Assembly (NCBI GenBank): GCA_030627225.1
Contig: DAOUSM010000015.1
Location: 1 to 10,407, forward strand
Reading direction: 5' to 3'
DNA from: Candidatus Bathyarchaeota archaeon
Lineage (GTDB): Archaea > Thermoproteota > Bathyarchaeia > Bathyarchaeales > Bathycorpusculaceae
DNA: 10,407 bases
A program made the translations under genes and the position numbers. Shown here in pieces: positions 1 to 5,326 of this stretch. Each line of letters opens with the position of its first letter. The first letter of the stretch is position 1. The notes under the pieces were generated by a model. That model made no database searches and was not told the DNA's origin. It worked only from the letters and a program-made list of their open reading frames with translations.

Positions 1-1
1 C

Positions 2-355
2 TTAGTACTCTGGGAGAGGCGGAAACACTTCTGATTCATCATAAACTTGGTCAAGCAATTCGGTTTCCTCACGTATAGTTTCAGACGTGCTTACCGAGCG
101 ATTCGTTGATAACTCATATTTTCCTTTCATGACAGCCCTTAAAACCCAAGCGTCATTGATCAACATTGATCCGAAAATCATAGCAGCAAATCCGCCAAAC
201 CCGAGAACGTAACGGGAATAACCGCCAAATAAGTAGTGAACACCTGTCTGATCGACCCATTGAAATAAAGCGATAGTTGCAGCTATGAAACCGACGGCAA
301 GAGTTATCGCCCCAAGGGCAAACTTCACTTTAAGATATTCAATTTTTTGTCTCAC
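2..355 (-). CDS. Small two-helix membrane protein, function unknown
   Basis: I do not recognise the family. From the chosen GTG start the protein has 117 residues. It has a short basic N-terminus (RQKIEYLKVKF), two hydrophobic segments at roughly residues 12-32 and 49-68 that should span the membrane, and a charged, acidic C-terminal tail of about 45 residues ending PPLPEY. The reading frame is open further upstream to a TTG at 370. However, the bases there (GGAGGATAAAC) are a strong Shine-Dalgarno sequence placed 8 bases before the in-frame GTG at 353-355, so the GTG is the better start. An ATG one base off runs straight into a stop codon. The gene follows the surface-protein gene on the same strand after a 54-base gap, so co-transcription is possible. 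The stop codon lies at 2-4, so the gene is complete. The coding call is moderate; no function is claimed. Confidence 0.7.
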   Translation of the reverse strand: MRQKIEYLKVKFALGAITLAVGFIAATIALFQWVDQTGVHYLFGGYSRYVLGFGGFAAMIFGSMLINDAWVLRAVMKGKYELSTNRSVSTSETIREETELLDQVYDESEVFPPLPEY

Positions 356-371
356 ATGTTTATCCTCCAAT

Positions 372-388
372 GAAAAAAGAAAAGAAAG
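372..388 (-). terminator. T-rich tract between two minus-strand genes
   Basis: Read on the minus strand, this is an almost unbroken pyrimidine run (CTTTCTTTTCTTTTTTC) 22 bases after the stop of the surface-protein gene. Archaeal terminators are often simple U-rich tracts without a hairpin, so it could end or attenuate transcription before the small membrane-protein gene. It lies just before the ribosome binding site of that gene, so partial read-through is equally possible. Confidence 0.3.
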
Positions 389-409
389 GTGGAAGCTTTT
401 AGAATTCTA

Positions 410-1012
410 TTATGGCAATTGTGGCAGTGGTGTGTATTGGAAGGTAACAGTAACAAGGTCTGTGGTGTCGACAAGGTCATAAGAATATGTTACACATATC
501 AGATAGTACGTATTTGTACTTACAGGATGCTGAACGTAACCATAGTCGTTGGTTGTGCCATCGATGAATGATTTGATGGACCCACCTGTTGGAGCATTGT
601 AGAGTAGAGTGTTAGCCCAACTTGACGTGGCTGGGACCCATTGCTTGACAGTGACCTCAAACTTTGAGAACTTGCTGCTATCTGCTGGTGTCGACATTGT
701 TATGTTGACTGCGCACGCTTTGTCTGCCTCTGTCGAGACATAGAATGCATACGTATTCGGATCGCTTATACTAGGAGAATTCGGTGGAAAAGAACCAGCT
801 GGTGTTGATGCGTTGCTCGGCAAATAGCGTATCTCGTTTTCGTCATTTACGTAGACCGTCCAAGAATGGCTAGTAGCCCCGACGGTGAATATCTTTTTCG
901 GAGTTATGGTAACTGTTGCACTATAGTACACTAAAGCTAAAGCAATGGTTATCAGCGAAGCAATACAAAGAAGACCCTTTGTACCAAGAGCCGCCTTCAG
1001 TTTTCTTCCCAA
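410..1012 (-). CDS. Membrane-anchored, Ser/Thr/Asn-rich surface protein
   Basis: This 200-residue protein has a basic N-terminus (MGRKLKAALGTKG), one hydrophobic segment at about residues 13-30, and an extracellular-looking remainder rich in Ser, Thr, Asn, Pro and Tyr with a beta-strand-like pattern. Two N-glycosylation-type sequons are visible (NAS at 67, NIT at 103). The segment is followed by a beta-like TVTITP stretch and has no lipobox, so it may be an uncleaved anchor or a signal peptide. The layout recalls secreted archaeal fibre or sheath subunits, but I see no diagnostic motif. The start is a TTG at 1010-1012, supported by AAGGAGTG about 8-9 bases upstream on the minus strand. A TATA-like promoter lies near 1061-1068. 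It is probably exported to the cell surface; its exact role is unknown. Confidence 0.75.
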   Translation of the reverse strand: MGRKLKAALGTKGLLCIASLITIALALVYYSATVTITPKKIFTVGATSHSWTVYVNDENEIRYLPSNASTPAGSFPPNSPSISDPNTYAFYVSTEADKACAVNITMSTPADSSKFSKFEVTVKQWVPATSSWANTLLYNAPTGGSIKSFIDGTTNDYGYVQHPVSTNTYYLICVTYSYDLVDTTDLVTVTFQYTPLPQLP

Positions 1013-1060
1013 TTTATCACACTCCTTTGGAATTTACTTCGGCTCAAATCTTATTCAGAG

Positions 1061-1068
1061 TATAAAAA
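1061..1068 (-). promoter_or_regulatory. TATA-like promoter of the surface-protein gene
   Basis: Read on the minus strand this is TTTTTATA within TATTTTTATACTC, centred about 53 bases upstream of the TTG start. That would place transcription initiation near 1040 with a leader of roughly 28 bases containing the AAGGAGTG ribosome binding site. This rests on sequence resemblance and spacing only. Confidence 0.4.
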
Positions 1069-1212
1069 TAGTTTATGAATTCAGAATCCTTATTTCCACT
1101 ACGCTTCTTGGAAATCCACAATCAAAAACCTTAATGTCCGCATGGTATTGATGAAATTGATAATATCCAAAAGGAAAGCAAGCATGCACATGTTTATCTT
1201 CCCTTCATAAAG

Positions 1213-1220
1213 CTAATAAA
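1213..1220 (+). promoter_or_regulatory. TATA-like element upstream of the zinc-ribbon membrane protein
   Basis: CTAATAAA lies about 38 bases before the ATG at 1254. This spacing gives a leader of about 10-15 bases that still includes the CGGAGA ribosome binding site at 1241-1246. The box is not a perfect match to the archaeal consensus. Confidence 0.3.
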
Positions 1221-1253
1221 AGAAAACTACAAATCAAAATCGGAGAACCAAGA

Positions 1254-1658
1254 ATGAAGAGAATACTTCGAAGACAAAAATCCGGCTATGCACTTAGCAT
1301 AATACTCTGTTTAATAGGACTAACTGCGCTGTTCATGCCACTGTGGAAAACGTGGCCGGAAGTATCTTCAGCTCAAAACCCTTTCTCAGCTTTCTGGACA
1401 CTCCTCTGGACAGAACAGCTTGATTTCATTCAAGGAATCGAATTCAAACTAGCATACCTCACCATTTTAGGAACAGTATCACTCATTTTCGGCATAGTAA
1501 TATGGAGGTTAAGCAGACAATGGTTTTCCCCTGCTGGAGAAACCGTGTTATTCCAATGTCCATTCTGCAAAAAACAATGGAGAGCAAGCCCAGATAAAGG
1601 ACTGGTACAATGCCCTCATTGCCGTCAACTAGTCCATCCAGAAATGATCGAAAAGTAA
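1254..1658 (+). CDS. Two-helix membrane protein with cytoplasmic zinc ribbon
   Basis: This is a 134-residue protein. A basic N-terminus (KRILRRQKSGY) is followed by a membrane segment at about 12-30, a loop with several Trp residues (31-65), a second membrane segment at about 66-85, and a C-terminal zinc ribbon. The ribbon has two CPxC knuckles, Cys102/Cys105 and Cys120/Cys123, with 14 residues between the pairs, a typical four-Cys zinc site. By the positive-inside rule both termini should be cytoplasmic. The start ATG has GGAG eight bases upstream. It stands alone: the neighbouring gene on one side is divergent and the next plus-strand gene is about 300 bases away. Zinc ribbons of this kind serve in protein or nucleic-acid contacts as well as structure. 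The specific role is unknown. Confidence 0.75.
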   Translation: MKRILRRQKSGYALSIILCLIGLTALFMPLWKTWPEVSSAQNPFSAFWTLLWTEQLDFIQGIEFKLAYLTILGTVSLIFGIVIWRLSRQWFSPAGETVLFQCPFCKKQWRASPDKGLVQCPHCRQLVHPEMIEK

Positions 1659-1889
1659 ATTTCGTGCACATCACTTCTTATTCGAGCCAATAATTTCTTT
1701 TCTACAGATTTGCAACGACCCATGAATCAATCAACTCCGAAAAGAAAAGCTGTAACCTAAAATTATGGTTTTCCAAAAGAAAATGTTGAGTGTAAGAACC
1801 GGATTAAAAGCGAGCGATGGAAAATTAGACCCTCACTTTGAGTTGTTCACGCATAATATCATAAACCAATAACACACGCTAATAACTTA

Positions 1890-1898
1890 GTTATAGAA
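1890..1898 (+). promoter_or_regulatory. Possible TATA box for the four-helix membrane protein
   Basis: GTTATAGAA lies about 63 bases upstream of the ATG at 1957. If used, it would give a leader of roughly 35-40 bases. It sits inside a region of overlapping inverted repeats (1881-1934), so its assignment is tentative. Confidence 0.3.
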
Positions 1899-1910
1899 TA
1901 TTTCTTCCGT

Positions 1911-1934
1911 AAGCGTTATTTGAAAAGAACGCTT
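1911..1934 (+). repeat. 7-bp inverted repeat in leader of the 1957-2430 gene
   Basis: AAGCGTT at 1911-1917 and AACGCTT at 1928-1934 are perfect reverse complements separated by 10 bases, ending 22 bases before the ATG. The arms could form an RNA hairpin just ahead of the ribosome binding site, or be a dyad operator in DNA. A second pair, AATAAC (1881-1886) and GTTATT (1915-1920), shares bases 1915-1917 with it, so the two pairings exclude one another. Confidence 0.45.
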
Positions 1935-1956
1935 TCTTAGATTTAGGAGAAGGAGA

Positions 1957-2430
1957 ATGCAGAGGAAACTACACATAGCTTTTAGCCTAAAACATTTTTT
2001 CTTACCCGAAAATAACGGGTGGTTTAAAAGAATATGTTTAGTCTTCGCTTTCATACTTTTTGACTATTTTTCAACGCTTGTTTTTTGTCAGGCACCTTAT
2101 GAAGAAGCCAATTTGTATGCGAGAATTTTTATGGAAAGTTTTGGCATTCCGCTGGGATTAACATTGTTTGTTTTTGTGGCTAACCTGCCAATTTATGTAA
2201 CCTTAAGTTTAGACTCTCATATTGCTAAGTTTCCATTTAAGATAGCTATAATTGCAGAGTGCTTCATTGATGTTGCATTCGCATGGTTTGTTGCTGGATT
2301 ACATTTCAGCGGAGGCACAAGCTGGTTTTGGCTTGCTCCGGATCTGACGCGGCAATTTTTAGGTACACTTTTGTATCTGGTTTTGGCTTTTCTGCTCGTC
2401 AAGCCCCATAAACCACGTTATGACGATTAA
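1957..2430 (+). CDS. Four-helix membrane protein, function unknown
   Basis: The 157-residue protein has hydrophobic segments at about 26-45, 62-84, 95-116 and 131-149, and a short basic C-terminus ending KPHKPRYDD. The first helix carries DYFST (36-40), followed by a short loop with two Glu and an Asn (EEAN, 49-52). This resembles the D..ST and E-N pattern I associate with small DUF5658-like membrane proteins, but the match is from memory and weak. The ATG start is supported by a strong purine-rich ribosome binding site, GGAGAAGG, beginning 11 bases upstream. The leader carries overlapping inverted repeats that could control expression. It is not in a tight operon: about 120 bases separate it from the downstream transporter, which seems to have its own promoter. 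Confidence 0.7.
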   Translation: MQRKLHIAFSLKHFFLPENNGWFKRICLVFAFILFDYFSTLVFCQAPYEEANLYARIFMESFGIPLGLTLFVFVANLPIYVTLSLDSHIAKFPFKIAIIAECFIDVAFAWFVAGLHFSGGTSWFWLAPDLTRQFLGTLLYLVLAFLLVKPHKPRYDD

Positions 2431-2504
2431 ACCCTTGTCTAGTACGTAACAATCTACCACACACCCAAGTTCGCATGTAACATAAAAATAGCAGGGATGA
2501 TCAA

Positions 2505-2514
2505 ATCTTATATG
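2505..2514 (+). promoter_or_regulatory. TATA-box promoter of the ZIP transporter
   Basis: ATCTTATATG is centred about 40 bases upstream of the ATG at 2550, preceded by purine/A-rich bases that could act as a BRE. Initiation about 25 bases downstream of the box would leave a very short leader. That agrees with the weak ribosome binding site in front of this gene. Confidence 0.5.
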
Positions 2515-2549
2515 CCCACAGAGAAAGAAAGAAATTGCTGGAATCTTAA

Positions 2550-3302
2550 ATGTTGAATGCTATCCTATTGGCATTATTGCTATCTTTCTTAGCTGGAATG
2601 TCAACGACTATTGGAGCGTTAATAGCATTTTTCATAAAAAATCCAACATACAAAATTTTGAGCTTTGCTCTCGGTTTTTCCGCAGGTGTGATGATAAACG
2701 TGTCATTCGTTGAGCTTCTAGCGAAATCAACAAACGAAATAGGATTCTCACACGCAAATCTCGCATTCTTCTCAGGGATAGCAGTAATCTTTGTAATAGA
2801 CTCTTTAATTCCACACGAATACGTTGCTGAAAAAGCTGAAGTTAAAGATCCAAAACTCATGAGAACCGGAACCCTAACAGCGATAGGGATGGCAATACAC
2901 AACTTCCCAGAGGGCTTCGCCACGTTTGCAGGTTCTTTATATTCAATAGACGTAGGCATCTTGCTAGCGACAGCAATAGCCATACACAACATACCAGAAG
3001 GAATATCCGTATCCATACCAATATTTTACGCCACAGGAGACAAACGAAAGGCTTTCCTCTACTCCTCCGCTTCCGGAATCTTCGAGCCGATCGGCGCATT
3101 AATAGGTGCTGCTTTCCTCTTACCCTTCATAACAAACCATCTAATCAGTCTCGTCCTAGCCTTCGTTGCAGGAATCATGGTTTACATAAGCTTCGCCGAA
3201 CTGCTACCAGCCGCCCACAAATACGGTAAAGAACACATAGTAACCATAGGAGTCATCGCTGGAATGGCAGTTATGATATTAAGTTTAATCATGCTCAGGT
3301 AA
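2550..3302 (+). CDS. zupT: ZIP-family divalent metal transporter
   Basis: This is a metal-ion permease of the ZIP family, which moves zinc, iron or other divalent cations into the cytoplasm. The protein has 250 residues and about eight membrane helices, close to the length of E. coli ZupT. The two diagnostic metal-binding helices are intact: HNFPEG at 117-122 and HNIPEG at 146-151, supplying His117, Asn118, Glu121, His146, Asn147 and Glu150. Further conserved acidic residues are present in FEPIG (Glu179) and FAELLP (Glu217). The loop between helices 3 and 4 (about 90-106) is short and lacks a His-rich stretch. The ATG start has only a weak ribosome binding site (GGA), and a TATA box lies about 40 bases upstream. 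Metal specificity cannot be read from the sequence. The neighbouring Fe-S operon makes iron an attractive but unproven substrate. Confidence 0.93.
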   Translation: MLNAILLALLLSFLAGMSTTIGALIAFFIKNPTYKILSFALGFSAGVMINVSFVELLAKSTNEIGFSHANLAFFSGIAVIFVIDSLIPHEYVAEKAEVKDPKLMRTGTLTAIGMAIHNFPEGFATFAGSLYSIDVGILLATAIAIHNIPEGISVSIPIFYATGDKRKAFLYSSASGIFEPIGALIGAAFLLPFITNHLISLVLAFVAGIMVYISFAELLPAAHKYGKEHIVTIGVIAGMAVMILSLIMLR

Positions 3303-3403
3303 GGCACATGCTAAAAATAGCGCAGCGCAGAGATTGAAAATCATCTTCGACATTTTAACAGCGAATCATCTGAAGCCTTGATTTAGGATACCACTGACTT
3401 CTT

Positions 3404-3643
3404 CTAAATTATCAGCCAACAAGATTCATCTAGAGAACTTTGAGGCAAAACATATGCTTCTACGGTTTTCAGATTGGAGTTAAATCTCTTATAAACTGTT
3501 CCATCAACAGGATCATCAGAAACTCTTCTCGGTCTGACAGTATTCTCATCAATCCTTCCAGCTATATCGCCTTTTTTAATCCTCTTCTCCCAGATTTTCA
3601 CCGCACGCTTAACTCTGGTTTCAAACTCTTTATTCTGTTTCAT
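3404..3643 (-). CDS. Small basic protein translationally coupled to its neighbour
   Basis: From the chosen start this is a 79-residue protein with a charged, mostly helical N-terminal half (MKQNKEFETRVKRAVKIWEK and onward) and a C-terminal half containing DDPVDGTVYKRF; I do not recognise it. The frame is open upstream to a TTG at 3694. The ATG at 3641-3643 instead overlaps the stop of the upstream gene in the classic ATGA arrangement (stop TGA 3642-3640). No ribosome binding site is visible ahead of it, as expected for re-initiation by terminating ribosomes. That overlap is also the main argument that the two ORFs are separate genes and not one frameshifted gene. It belongs to the accessory cluster 3404-5279 and could be of viral or plasmid origin. 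Confidence 0.55.
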   Translation of the reverse strand: MKQNKEFETRVKRAVKIWEKRIKKGDIAGRIDENTVRPRRVSDDPVDGTVYKRFNSNLKTVEAYVLPQSSLDESCWLII

Positions 3644-3975
3644 AACTTCGTTTTTATCGAGTGGTCGCATGTTTCTTGAGAATCTTCTAACCAAATCTTG
3701 TTGAGTTTTCTACCGTGTCTACATCTTAGATCGTTACCACAATCGCCATATCTCTGACTTATCTCGCTTAAAGCGTGATTGATGTAAACTGAGTCCGTTT
3801 TGCTATAGCCACAGCATCCTAGAACTTTTCTTTCGTACAAATCGACTTCAAGAATTGGTGTGCCGTAATGTGTCATAGTAAAAACAGAGTAATCAACCTC
3901 GCAGTGTAAGCCGAGTCTGCTGAGGCGATAATTTCTTTTGTTTCTTACCGCCTTACTGACGACTTCATAAGCCAT
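3640..3975 (-). CDS. Phage/plasmid-type small protein (HYGTPIL...GYSKTD motif)
   Basis: The 111-residue protein has a basic N-terminus (residues 1-20), then a beta-rich core with HYGTPILEVD at 36-45 and CCGYSKTDSVYINHAL at 54-69, and a basic C-terminus. The spacing of an 'H-Y-G-T-x-I-L' strand and a 'G-Y-S-x-T/S-D...I-N' helix start resembles small proteins found in archaeal viruses and plasmids, such as DUF8033-like families. This is recalled, not searched. Six Cys residues are present without a clean zinc-knuckle spacing. No ribosome binding site precedes the ATG at 3973-3975. A TATA-like TTTTATTTTA lies just upstream, so a near-leaderless transcript is possible. It is also only 82 bases downstream of the winged-helix gene on the same strand and may be read with it. 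Confidence 0.6.
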   Translation of the reverse strand: MAYEVVSKAVRNKRNYRLSRLGLHCEVDYSVFTMTHYGTPILEVDLYERKVLGCCGYSKTDSVYINHALSEISQRYGDCGNDLRCRHGRKLNKIWLEDSQETCDHSIKTKL

Positions 3976-4057
3976 AGAAAGGGAACGCTAAAATAAAACG
4001 ATAGAGTTGACGAATGGACAAAAATTCCGAAATTACTTATAGCGTGAAAGTAACTTA

Positions 4058-4390
4058 CTATGCAGTAACGGCCTGTTTAGTTAGTTCTTTTTTCACTGTT
4101 TTCTCCATAGCCTTTTTGCATAACACTGAATCTAGCATTACGAGTTTTTGTACAATCTCATTTTCCTCATTCACTTTGTACAGCTTTGACTTCCCAATTT
4201 TCCTAGTTACCTTTACAATGCCAAATTCTTCTAATTCCTTCCAGTACTTGAAGAACGTTCCTCTTCCCATGTTTAGGTTTTCTATGATCTCATTCTTTGT
4301 GTAGTCGAACAACCTGTTGTCTAGAAAGTAATCTATGATTCTTAGCGTCGGACTGTTCCCTAAGCATCTGAGCAGCAAAGTCTCTTCCAT
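4058..4390 (-). CDS. Winged helix-turn-helix transcriptional regulator
   Basis: This 110-residue protein has an N-terminal winged-helix fold. Helix 1 is about residues 12-24 (SPTLRIIDYFLD), the next helix pair spans about 31-55 (TKNEIIENL, then the recognition-type helix GRGTFFKYWKELEEFG), and a beta wing follows at about 58-72 (IVKVTRKIGKSKLYKVN). A charged helical C-terminal tail (78-110) could mediate dimerisation. Archaeal regulators of this type usually bind a site at their own promoter. The ATG has GAGG six bases upstream and a TATA box about 38 bases upstream, shared with the divergent gene at 4462. TTACT/AGTAA-type half-sites occur at that promoter and around its own 3' end. It most likely controls the divergent pair, but the DNA site is inferred. 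Confidence 0.8.
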   Translation of the reverse strand: MEETLLLRCLGNSPTLRIIDYFLDNRLFDYTKNEIIENLNMGRGTFFKYWKELEEFGIVKVTRKIGKSKLYKVNEENEIVQKLVMLDSVLCKKAMEKTVKKELTKQAVTA

Positions 4391-4422
4391 CTTAATCCTC
4401 TAAATAATTTATGGAGCATAAG

Positions 4423-4432
4423 TATTTAAATA
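4423..4432. promoter_or_regulatory. Palindromic TATA box, divergent promoter
   Basis: TATTTAAATA is a perfect palindrome between two divergent genes. Its centre lies about 38 bases from the minus-strand ATG (4390) and about 34 bases from the plus-strand ATG (4462). Both distances suit initiation about 25 bases away with a short leader. The same box could therefore load TBP in either orientation. Confidence 0.55.
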
Positions 4433-4436
4433 TATG

Positions 4437-4454
4437 TTACTAAAGTACTAAAAG
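4437..4454. repeat. Tandem TACTAAAG repeat / possible operator
   Basis: TACTAAAG (4438-4445) is followed at once by TACTAAAAG (4446-4454), just downstream of the TATA box on the plus-strand side. The segment TACT-AA-AGTA inside it (4438-4447) is also a short dyad. A protein bound here would sit over the likely initiation site of the 4462 gene, so it is a candidate operator for the adjacent winged-helix regulator. Confidence 0.35.
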
Positions 4455-4461
4455 AGAACTT

Positions 4462-4746
4462 ATGATAACGGATGAGCAGATAAAGGCTGCGATCCTTCTC
4501 AAGCTTTACAAGCGAGGCAATTGGGGAGGCAGTCATACAGCCTTCGATAACCTGAAGAAGGGTTTCAAGGCAAAAGAACTAGGCAAGGGTGGTTTGAAAA
4601 GGGTAAACCGCATGAGCAGGGAACTTATAAGAGAAGGCTTGCTCCTAGCAAAGCCAACTTACTATGGTCTGCAAGTATCCTTAAACCCTCGAAAGAATCA
4701 AGCTATAAGAGCAATCATTACAAGGTTCTTCCCAGAATTTGAGTAG
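4462..4746 (+). CDS. Small helix-turn-helix-like protein
   Basis: The 94-residue, very basic protein has an N-terminal helix (DEQIKAAILLKLYKRG, 4-19), a conserved-looking WGGSHT turn (21-26), a Lys/Gly-rich linker, and a helix (KRVNRMSRELIREGLLLAKP) leading into a YGLQVSLNP strand (68-76) and a final helix. I associate the combination 'W-G-G-x-H-T ... L-I-R-E-G-L-L...YGLQVSLNP' with small archaeal winged-helix-like proteins often found in mobile regions. This is recalled, without a search. It has little ribosome binding site and probably a leader under 10 bases. It diverges from the winged-helix regulator across a shared promoter and lies 179 bases ahead of a PD-(D/E)XK-like gene. A DNA-binding role is likely; the target is unknown. 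Confidence 0.65.
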   Translation: MITDEQIKAAILLKLYKRGNWGGSHTAFDNLKKGFKAKELGKGGLKRVNRMSRELIREGLLLAKPTYYGLQVSLNPRKNQAIRAIITRFFPEFE

Positions 4747-4842
4747 TTGAAGATTATGGAGTGATTCTTAACATATAAGCCATGCAAACAAAATGTTAGG
4801 CATGAGAATGAGTTTTACTGATGGAAAGGTTGCCGTCAATTC

Positions 4843-4873
4843 CTTAGGCATTCTACTTAGGCCTTCTTAAGTA
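4843..4873. repeat. Direct repeat and hairpin upstream of the nuclease-like gene
   Basis: CTTAGGC occurs at 4843-4849 and again at 4856-4862. TACTTA (4854-4859) and TAAGTA (4868-4873) form a 6-bp inverted repeat around an 8-base loop. The cluster sits between the small HTH-like gene and the promoter of the nuclease-like gene, and could be an operator or a weak terminator for the former. Confidence 0.3.
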
Positions 4874-4887
4874 TAGAAGTATGATTC

Positions 4888-4900
4888 AAAATATTTAACT
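4888..4900 (+). promoter_or_regulatory. TATA-like promoter of the nuclease-like gene
   Basis: AAAATATTTAACT is centred about 32 bases upstream of the ATG at 4926. Initiation at the usual distance gives a leader of only a few bases. This fits the absence of a ribosome binding site other than the GGG next to the start. Confidence 0.4.
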
Positions 4901-4925
4901 TGAGTTATAAAATTCTAAAATCGGG

Positions 4926-5279
4926 ATGTCCGACGTGAAACACGATCAGCTAGTAGAGCGTTTCATCAAATCTGGGATCTTGGATGGGACGCCGAGAAGT
5001 AAAGTCAGGCTTAACCACGAACTTGAAATAGATTTGGCATATGATACAAGGGAAGTTATATGGATAATAGAAGCAAAAGTGAATCCTACGGTAAGGGACT
5101 TAGCGACCGCACTAGGTCAGGTCTTGATATATTGCTCAGTGTACGCTAGTCATCACAGACCAAAGAAACCCATCAAACTAATGGTAATAACAGATACGAT
5201 AGGAGTATCATGGCTGGATGTAGGATTCTGGCAAAACTGTTCCTTCCTTGTTTTCGTCAGTGTCACCGATGGGATTTGA
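4926..5279 (+). CDS. Small PD-(D/E)XK nuclease-like protein
   Basis: The 117-residue protein has the core of a restriction-endonuclease-like fold. The sequence ELEIDLAYD (32-40) supplies Asp36, followed after 12 residues by the strand WIIEAK (46-51) with Glu49 and Lys51. This gives D-x12-E-x-K. A helix with GQVLIY (64-69) follows, matching the GQ...Y element common after the ExK strand in this superfamily. A further strand (KLMVITD, about 103-109 region) and a short hydrophobic end complete it. Such minimal nucleases occur in restriction systems, mobile elements and repair. The protein is short, so the C-terminus may be reduced, but no frameshift is evident. It is the last plus-strand gene of the accessory cluster and converges with the Fe-S operon. 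Specificity and partners are unknown. Confidence 0.65.
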   Translation: MSDVKHDQLVERFIKSGILDGTPRSKVRLNHELEIDLAYDTREVIWIIEAKVNPTVRDLATALGQVLIYCSVYASHHRPKKPIKLMVITDTIGVSWLDVGFWQNCSFLVFVSVTDGI

Positions 5280-5313
5280 TTTAAATATACTCCTCACTAT
5301 TCAATACACTCGG

Positions 5314-5326
5314 TTAGTCGGACTAA
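5314..5326. repeat. TTAGTC-G-GACTAA palindrome at a convergent junction
   Basis: A 6-bp perfect dyad around a single G lies in the 47 bases between the nuclease-like gene and the stop of the last Fe-S operon gene, ending one base before that stop. As RNA it could form a small hairpin (5-bp stem, CGG loop) on either strand. It could be a two-way terminator aid or a recombination/attachment site; nothing else supports the latter. Confidence 0.35.

Noticed and set aside
1147..1165. TTGATGA resembling a box C of a C/D guide RNA
   Set aside because: The first base is not a purine and no correctly spaced box D/C'/D' set was found.
1750..1872. Short open stretch reading about GLKASDGKLDPHFEL, faintly like a NifX/NafY-type SDG...PHF motif
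   Set aside because: It has only about 36 codons after a stop, no start codon and no ribosome binding site. The resemblance is too short to call a pseudogene.
2546..3099. Minus-strand ORFs opposite the ZIP transporter
   Set aside because: They are antisense shadows. The plus-strand protein has both diagnostic HNxPEG motifs.
3644..3694. Extended N-terminus of the 3404 gene from TTG 3694, or a frameshifted single gene 3404-3975
   Set aside because: The ATGA overlap at 3640-3643 explains both frames as two coupled genes. No ribosome binding site supports the TTG.
4014..4304. Plus-strand ORF of 96 codons opposite the winged-helix gene
   Set aside because: It is a hydrophobic Ser/Phe-rich antisense shadow of a gene with a recognisable winged helix and good start signals.
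4787..4869. Mini-ORF of about 25 codons (MLGMRMSFTDG...)
   Set aside because: It has no ribosome binding site, low complexity and overlaps the repeat and hairpin region. Nothing supports translation.
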